Source: Clostridia bacterium (GTDB taxonomy: Bacteria > Bacillota_A > Clostridia > Christensenellales > CAG-138). Taken from it: a stretch of DNA of 8,991 bases. The notes beneath the pieces are model-generated. The model did no database searches and was not told the DNA's origin. It worked only from the letters and a program-made list of their open reading frames with translations. The stretch covers positions 1 through 8,991 of the forward strand of contig JAFZJT010000289.1 of assembly GCA_017553815.1 (NCBI GenBank), in the 5' to 3' direction. A program made the translations under genes and the position numbers. Of this stretch, positions 5,171 to 8,991 are shown piece after piece. The first letter of the stretch is position 1. Each line of letters opens with the position of its first letter.

Positions 5171-6136
5171 ATGAGTTCCACCGTATGCACCTGCTGTAAG
5201 TCAGGCGGCAGCGAGACCTGTATCCACGAGCTGAAGAAGGGCGTGATCATCCCCTTTGAACCCATAACGCCGCAGTTCATCGTAAACAGCCGCGAAGTGC
5301 TCAAATCAAGCTCAATAAAGCTCTGCGACCTCACCCCCGGCTGCCTCTATATGTGGCGCGATTTCTACAATATGAAAGCCGCGATCGTACACGGCATGCT
5401 CGTTTGCATCGCCGTCGATGATGTTAGCGGCGAAAGGTTCTACACCTGCCCCATCGGAAACGGCGATTTTTACGCGGCCTTATCCACCTGCATGAACGAC
5501 GCGGAAGCCGTCGGCACCGAGTTTCGCATGTGTACCGTTCCCGACGAGGCCATCGCGCCCATCGAAAGCGCGATCGGCAAAAAAGCGATCGTTCAAAACG
5601 ATATCGACCGCCCCGATTTTCTCTATCACTACGAGAATTTCCTCGGCTACGCGGGCAAGGCGCTCCATGCGCACCGCAACCATATCAACCGCTTCATGCG
5701 CGAAAACGAAAGCTATCGCTTCGAGCCTCTGACGCTTGAAAACCGCGGCGCCGCGCTGAGTTTTCTGCGCGAGCACCACTCGGAGCTTGAAAAGGGCAAC
5801 GCGGTTTCGGATGAGGACCTTATGCGCACCGAGGAGCTTTTGAACTGCTTCGACGCACTCGACCTCTCGGGCGGCATACTCTACGCGGGCGATAGAGCCG
5901 TCGGTTTCACGCTCGGCGAAGCCATCGGCGACACGCTGCACGTTCACGTTGAAAAGGCCGATCATTCCGTTCACGGCGCGTTTCAGATGCTCGCAATGAG
6001 CTTTGCCGAATACATGAAGCGCGACGGGCTCAAATTCATCAACCGTCAGGACGACGCTGAGGATGAGGGTCTCTACCGCTCCAAGATGAGCTACCGCCCC
6101 TGCGCGCTGCTCAATAAAAACGTGCTTACCTTTTAA
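5171..6136 (+). CDS. DUF2156 / LPG_synthase_C-like protein with N-terminal Cys cluster
   Basis: This 321-aa soluble protein has two GNAT-like halves. After a Cys-rich start (Cys6, 8, 9, 17 and His19), residues about 28-145 form the N-terminal half (PFEPITPQF, YMWRDFYN, FYTCPIGNGDFYAAL). Residues about 148-316 form the C-terminal half (FLYHYENFLGYAGKALHAHR, NHINRFMREN, FTLGEAIGDTLHVHVEKAD, GAFQMLAMSFAEYM, FINRQDDAEDEGLYRSKMSY). This pattern matches the uncharacterised COG4866/DUF2156 group related to the C-terminal domain of phosphatidylglycerol lysyltransferase, which transfers aminoacyl groups from tRNA. It lacks the membrane part of MprF, so the substrate is unknown. The SD is GAGGAGG at the 3' end of nifU and the gap is 6 nt, so it belongs to the operon. 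A link to Fe-S assembly is suggested only by position and the Cys cluster. Confidence 0.82.
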   Translation: MSSTVCTCCKSGGSETCIHELKKGVIIPFEPITPQFIVNSREVLKSSSIKLCDLTPGCLYMWRDFYNMKAAIVHGMLVCIAVDDVSGERFYTCPIGNGDFYAALSTCMNDAEAVGTEFRMCTVPDEAIAPIESAIGKKAIVQNDIDRPDFLYHYENFLGYAGKALHAHRNHINRFMRENESYRFEPLTLENRGAALSFLREHHSELEKGNAVSDEDLMRTEELLNCFDALDLSGGILYAGDRAVGFTLGEAIGDTLHVHVEKADHSVHGAFQMLAMSFAEYMKRDGLKFINRQDDAEDEGLYRSKMSYRPCALLNKNVLTF

Positions 6137-6163
6137 GCCGTATTGACATAATATGTGATTCCC

Positions 6164-6195
6164 GCCCCGTTTTCGCGTTTTTGCGAGGACGGGGC
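6164..6195 (+). terminator. Probable terminator of the isc operon
   Basis: GCCCCGT (6164-6170) pairs perfectly with ACGGGGC (6189-6195), with an inner CGC/GCG helix (6174-6176 with 6183-6185). It starts 28 nt after the stop of the DUF2156-like gene. The 3' flank is ATTATT rather than a strong U-run, so it may be an imperfect terminator and allow some readthrough into the next genes. Confidence 0.6.
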
Positions 6196-6215
6196 ATTAT
6201 TGGAAGCATACGCTT

Positions 6216-6241
6216 TTATTTCGCAGTTTTTGCGGAAATAA
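6216..6241 (+). repeat. Stem-loop in the gap before the tandem membrane genes
   Basis: TTATTTC (6216-6222) pairs with GAAATAA (6235-6241). Inside, GCA (6223-6225) pairs with TGC (6231-6233), leaving one bulged G and a GTTTT loop. No U-run follows on either strand. It lies between the operon-end hairpin and the next gene. It may be a second part of the termination region or an RNA-stability element. Confidence 0.4.
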
Positions 6242-6287
6242 GCCGCTCTAATCACGCGGTTTGCATCTTTATCGCCGCGCCCCTCTG

Positions 6288-6296
6288 TGGTAAACT
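6288..6296 (+). promoter_or_regulatory. Weak candidate extended -10 for the tandem membrane genes
   Basis: TGG followed by TAAACT (6291-6296) resembles an extended -10 element about 47 bp before the start of the first membrane gene. No recognisable -35 lies 17 nt upstream. It is the best promoter-like site seen in the gap after the operon, but it is weak. Readthrough from the isc operon is an alternative. Confidence 0.22.
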
Positions 6297-6312
6297 CTAC
6301 CTATGTAAACAA

Positions 6313-6328
6313 GCGGCGGCAACGCCGC
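6313..6328 (+). promoter_or_regulatory. GNRA-capped hairpin next to the SD
   Basis: GCGGCG (6313-6318) and CGCCGC (6323-6328) form a perfect GC-only stem closed by GCAA, a stable GNRA tetraloop. The SD AAGGAGAG begins 2 nt later (about 6331-6338). The hairpin leaves the SD free but sits against it, so it may tune ribosome entry or protect the 5' end. Confidence 0.5.
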
Positions 6329-6342
6329 AAAAGGAGAGAGAA

Positions 6343-7122
6343 ATGCAGAGATTCAAAGCACTTGACCTCTTTCAGAAGATCGTCCTCATCGTCCTCGCGA
6401 TCATGATCGTGCTGTTCACCGTGCTCTATGCTTTGGCGAATTCCAAGGTCGGAACGGTCTATAGAAAGTCCTTTCTCACTCGCGACACGGAGGGTGAAAA
6501 CACCGTTTACAGCGGCGAGATAGAGGGCATGGCGGCGAAGTTCACCGTCAGCCCGGGCGGAAACGTTCTGTACCGCTACGGCGACAAGGCCTATGGCGTT
6601 TACCTTGTTAAGCAGGATGATTCGATAATCGCGAATAGAGACTTTCTGTACGCGGGCGAGATCGGAATCGAGATATGGGAAAACGGCGAAATGCGCTTTC
6701 GCGGAGTGCTGACGGACGATAACGAGCTTATCGACGAGAACGGCAACTACGTATTCCCTCCGTCGTTCGTTACAATAAACGGAACCGTCGTTTCGGTTGA
6801 CGGAAACGGCGAGAGCTCCGCTAACGCCGACCCCGACGCGCCCTCGCTGAACACGATCGCAAGCTTTGCGCTCGAACGAGTGGCGGCGAATCACAAGGGC
6901 AACCGGGCGGCATGGATAGTGGGCGTGCTTCTGAGCGCCATTATCGCCGTTTCGATGCTCTATGCGGATGAGCTTTTCCGCTTCTTCATGAGCCTGCGCA
7001 TCCGCAACGCCCACAGCGCACAGCCCTCGGATTGGACGCTCATATCAAGGCATCTTGCTTGGATGTTCGGTCCCATCGCGGTGCTCGCGATATTCATCGT
7101 CGGGCTGAATGCGGCGGTATAA
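6343..7122 (+). CDS. Membrane protein of unknown function, tandem paralog A
   Basis: This 259-aa protein has three predicted membrane helices: about 12-32 after a basic start (MQRFKALDLFQK), about 189-208, and about 238-255. Between the first two lies a domain of about 150 residues, expected outside the cell and beta-rich, with the marks SFLT (43-46), NTVYSG (53-58), YGDKAYGVY (79-87) and QDDSI. The short cytoplasmic loop (209-237) carries DELFRFFMSLRIRN and QPSDW. The chosen ATG follows AAGGAGAG; upstream in-frame starts would add unrelated residues. It shares its whole layout and many motifs with the next gene, so the two arose by duplication. I recall similar unnamed proteins in gut Clostridia but no named family. 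No catalytic motif is visible. A sensor, signalling partner or envelope role is possible but not supported. Confidence 0.85.
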   Translation: MQRFKALDLFQKIVLIVLAIMIVLFTVLYALANSKVGTVYRKSFLTRDTEGENTVYSGEIEGMAAKFTVSPGGNVLYRYGDKAYGVYLVKQDDSIIANRDFLYAGEIGIEIWENGEMRFRGVLTDDNELIDENGNYVFPPSFVTINGTVVSVDGNGESSANADPDAPSLNTIASFALERVAANHKGNRAAWIVGVLLSAIIAVSMLYADELFRFFMSLRIRNAHSAQPSDWTLISRHLAWMFGPIAVLAIFIVGLNAAV

Positions 7123-7149
7123 AAAGCCTCCGTTTTCCCCGTAAAAAAA

Positions 7150-7166
7150 CCGCTCGAAGGGAGCGG
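7150..7166 (-). terminator. Minus-strand intrinsic terminator that also covers the SD of paralog B
   Basis: On the minus strand CCGCTC, loop CCTTC and GAGCGG are followed at once by seven T (complement of 7143-7149), a textbook intrinsic terminator. On the plus strand the same stem (CCGCTC 7150-7155 with GAGCGG 7161-7166) contains the SD AAGGGAG (7157-7163) in its loop and 3' arm, 9 nt before the ATG of paralog B. No minus-strand gene ends here, so it may stop antisense transcripts, control translation of paralog B, or both. Confidence 0.6.
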
Positions 7167-7172
7167 AGACCC

Positions 7173-7952
7173 ATGAAAGACATGATGAACAAGCTGATAA
7201 AAAGGCTCAAAGCGCTTGGGCGCTTCCAAAAGGGCGTGCTCATCGCGCTCTTGATCATGATCGCGGCGTTCACCGCGCTGTATATCGGCGCAAACAGGCG
7301 CGAGCTCGTTCGCTACGGCGATTCGTTCCTCACCAAGAAGCAGAGCGGAGCATCCACCGTCTATTCGGGCAGGCTCCTTGGCCGCCCCGTCGAATTCATC
7401 GTCAGCGGGGATAGGAGCGTGACCTACAAAATAGCGGATAAAAAATACGGCCCCTACACCGTTTTGATCGACGATTCCGCCATCCCCGAGCTCTATGCGA
7501 GCAAGGCCGATTTCGGCGTTGAGCTCCGCCTCGGGGAGAAGATCGTTTTTCGCGGAGCCGCGCTCAAGAGCATGAGCGAATACTCTCCCGAGTATTGGTT
7601 CTTCTCCGAAAGCATTTTCGATGAAGCTTCCGAGTCCGATACACTTGAGCTTTCCGAATACGGACCTGATTCGGATGAACCCCTTGCGGAGGACCTGCTC
7701 AAATTCGCCTTTGGCCCCGCCACCGAGCGACGCGGCAACTGGTTTGTCTTTTTCTTCGGCGTGTGCTTCTGCGCAATGATTGCGGTCGACGTGCTTTTCG
7801 CCGACGAGCTCTTCCGCTACCTCCTAAGCTTCCGCATCCGTGAGCCCGAAAAGGCCGAGCCCTCCGATTGGGAGCTGGAGCGAAGGCATATCGGCTGGAT
7901 ACTCGCGCCGTTTATGACCGCTATCTTCTTTGTTTGGGGACTCTTTGTCTGA
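7173..7952 (+). CDS. Membrane protein of unknown function, tandem paralog B
   Basis: This 259-aa protein is the same length as its upstream neighbour and has the same plan. It has a basic N-terminus (KRLKALGRFQK), helix 1 at about 21-41, an external domain of about 145 residues (SFLT 51-54, STVYSG 61-66, IADKKYGPY 87-95, IDDS), helix 2 at about 190-209, a cytoplasmic loop with DELFRYLLSFRIRE and EPSDWELERRH (211-239), and helix 3 at about 238-257. The first and last thirds are most alike between the paralogs; the external domains have diverged, especially at about 130-180, which is acidic here (EASESDTLELSEYG). I chose the ATG at 7173 because AAGGGAG precedes it; ATG codons at 7182 and 7185 are alternatives. 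It starts 51 bp after paralog A and ends before a strong terminator. Divergence mainly in the external domain suggests different ligands or a hetero-oligomer. No function is known to me. Confidence 0.86.
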   Translation: MKDMMNKLIKRLKALGRFQKGVLIALLIMIAAFTALYIGANRRELVRYGDSFLTKKQSGASTVYSGRLLGRPVEFIVSGDRSVTYKIADKKYGPYTVLIDDSAIPELYASKADFGVELRLGEKIVFRGAALKSMSEYSPEYWFFSESIFDEASESDTLELSEYGPDSDEPLAEDLLKFAFGPATERRGNWFVFFFGVCFCAMIAVDVLFADELFRYLLSFRIREPEKAEPSDWELERRHIGWILAPFMTAIFFVWGLFV

Positions 7953-7981
7953 GCCCGATAACTTCAACCGTCCTCCTATTG

Positions 7982-8018
7982 AAACGGCATGGCGCTTCCA
8001 AAAGTCGCCATGCCGTTT
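7982..8018. terminator. Bidirectional intrinsic terminator between convergent genes
   Basis: AAACGGCATGGCG (7982-7994) and CGCCATGCCGTTT (8006-8018) are perfect complements over 13 bp around an 11-nt loop. The plus strand continues TTTTC then TTGTTTC. On the minus strand the stem ends in its own TTT. It lies 30 nt after paralog B and 29 nt after the stop of the convergent acyltransferase gene, so it serves both. Confidence 0.9.
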
Positions 8019-8046
8019 TCTTGTTTCTTGATTTATTCCGTTTCCG

Positions 8047-8991
8047 TTAAGCTTTCTTGACGGGCTTTCCGTTATTGCCCTTCTTTTTAAACATGGGCTT
8101 CCCCATGATAAGATTCGCAAAGGGCTTTTCGATAAGATAGGTCGCGAGCACCGCCGCAACGAACGCCGCAACGGTTATTATGAGCGCGTATTTATTCATC
8201 CACACCCGATCGCCGAGCTGATTGGGCGGGGTCGTGCCCTCCCAATGCGGAATGCGCCAAACGGATTTGAGCTGCACCGCGAGCCATTGATGCCAGATAT
8301 AGAGGTTGTATGAAATGCCAGCGAGGAAGCGCATAAGGCGGTTTGAGAAGATGAATCTGTACCACCTTGCCGCAAGCGCGTTCGAGAGGATGAACACCGA
8401 GAACGCCGCCGTCAGCCGCGCCCTCTCCGACACCTGCCAGAGCTGCGCGGGCGCAGATTGAAGCTTTGCGCATTCGTTTATCATCGAAACGATATAGATT
8501 ATGCTTATCACCGAAAGCGCCGTGCAGGCAACTGAAAGGCCGCCGCTCCTTTCGGCGCGCTTCGCGATAAGCACGAATACGAGCGAAGCGAACATGCCGT
8601 TTGCATAGGTGCCCATGAACGCGGGAAGCTGGTTGATATACATCGAAACGTTTATGCCCGTCTTTAGCACGTAGGTCTTTTCCCACCATATCGAGATCGC
8701 GTGGAACAGAACGAAAACTATGCCGATGCAGATGAATGAAACGGTCCTCGCCTTATTGCTCTCAAGCCTTTTATCGGTGCGAAGCAGCGTTGCGATAAAC
8801 GGGAAGAGGATATAGAACCAAACCTCGATAGCCACCGTCCAGAGCACGACGTCGAGCTTGGTTGCGATATAGGTCTTATAGAAAAGCGTTTGAGTGAAGG
8901 TCAGATGCGTAACAAGGTCGCGTATCGCGTCGCCCGCGTTTGAATAGAGCTTCTGCGGGAGCGCAATGAGGAAAAACAGCACCAGCACCGC
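8047..8991 (-). CDS. Acyltransferase 3 family membrane protein, partial (N-terminus beyond right edge)
   Basis: The minus-strand frame is open to the window edge (315 codons seen, ending TAA at 8047-8049). The GTG at 8986-8988 lies inside a hydrophobic segment and is not a believable start. The family moves acyl groups, commonly O-acetyl, onto cell-surface sugars or peptidoglycan. Counting from that GTG, the key mark is WTVAIEVWFYILFP (50-63), the counterpart of the WSLSVEEQFY-type motif. The C-terminal mark is YLIEKPF (284-290), followed by a Lys-rich cytoplasmic tail. Several membrane helices are visible (about 1-10, 84-102, 131-142, 153-170, 191-206, 268-284), with YNLYIWHQW at 228-236. 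The catalytic His of the first helices would lie beyond the edge. An OafA/YrhL-like role in modifying the envelope is likely; the substrate is unknown. Confidence 0.88.
   Translation of the reverse strand, partial: AVLVLFFLIALPQKLYSNAGDAIRDLVTHLTFTQTLFYKTYIATKLDVVLWTVAIEVWFYILFPFIATLLRTDKRLESNKARTVSFICIGIVFVLFHAISIWWEKTYVLKTGINVSMYINQLPAFMGTYANGMFASLVFVLIAKRAERSGGLSVACTALSVISIIYIVSMINECAKLQSAPAQLWQVSERARLTAAFSVFILSNALAARWYRFIFSNRLMRFLAGISYNLYIWHQWLAVQLKSVWRIPHWEGTTPPNQLGDRVWMNKYALIITVAAFVAAVLATYLIEKPFANLIMGKPMFKKKGNNGKPVKKA

Noticed and set aside
6144..6170. TTGACA at 6143-6148 as a promoter -35
   Set aside because: The region 17 nt downstream is GC-rich hairpin sequence with no -10 element.
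6301..7014. Minus-strand ORF (237 aa) opposite paralog A
   Set aside because: Paralog A is supported by its SD, membrane helices and its tandem relative. The antisense frame is rich in His and Arg with no domain, as shadow frames are. The minus-strand terminator at 7150-7166 would also stop transcription coming into it from the right.
1..8991. CRISPR array, insertion sequence or toxin-antitoxin pair
   Set aside because: No regularly spaced repeats, transposase motifs, terminal inverted repeats or small toxin-antitoxin gene pairs were seen on either strand.

Overview
The window looks like a chromosomal segment of a Gram-positive anaerobe of the class Clostridia, probably a gut lineage. The evidence is a minimal iscR-nifS-nifU iron-sulfur cluster operon without hscBA, fdx or iscA, Shine-Dalgarno (SD) sites of the AGGAGG type, and promoters close to the sigma-A consensus. 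The order and genus cannot be fixed from this sequence. The window has three blocks plus a partial gene at each end.

Left block (about 1-2716, minus strand): a phage structural segment. Read in the direction of transcription it holds a strong promoter (2688-2716), a leader of about 220 nt, a small acidic protein in the usual scaffold position (2000-2461), an N4-gp56 family major capsid protein (741-1958), and a Gly/Ser-rich then helical protein that runs off the left edge (1-649). No terminase, portal or integrase lies on the right side, so the phage-like segment stops abruptly against host housekeeping genes.

Middle block (about 2809-6195, plus strand): a near-consensus promoter with overlapping dyads drives iscR (Rrf2-type Fe-S regulator), nifS (cysteine desulfurase), nifU (Fe-S scaffold with a Cys/His-rich tail) and a DUF2156/LPG_synthase_C-like protein whose N-terminus carries its own cysteine cluster. 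NifS supplies sulfur to NifU, and IscR probably senses the resulting cluster supply and controls the operon. A pair of hairpins separates nifS from nifU, and a stem-loop follows the last gene.

Right block (6196-8991): two tandem paralogous membrane proteins of identical length (259 aa each) that I cannot assign to a named family. Each has a GC-rich hairpin just ahead of its start codon, and the second of these is also a textbook intrinsic terminator on the opposite strand. A perfect 13-bp bidirectional terminator then separates them from a convergent acyltransferase-3 family membrane protein that runs off the right edge.

The least explained parts are the tandem paralog pair with its odd intercistronic hairpin, the capsid module starting from its own promoter beside iscR, and the facing Cys-rich ends of NifU and its downstream neighbour.
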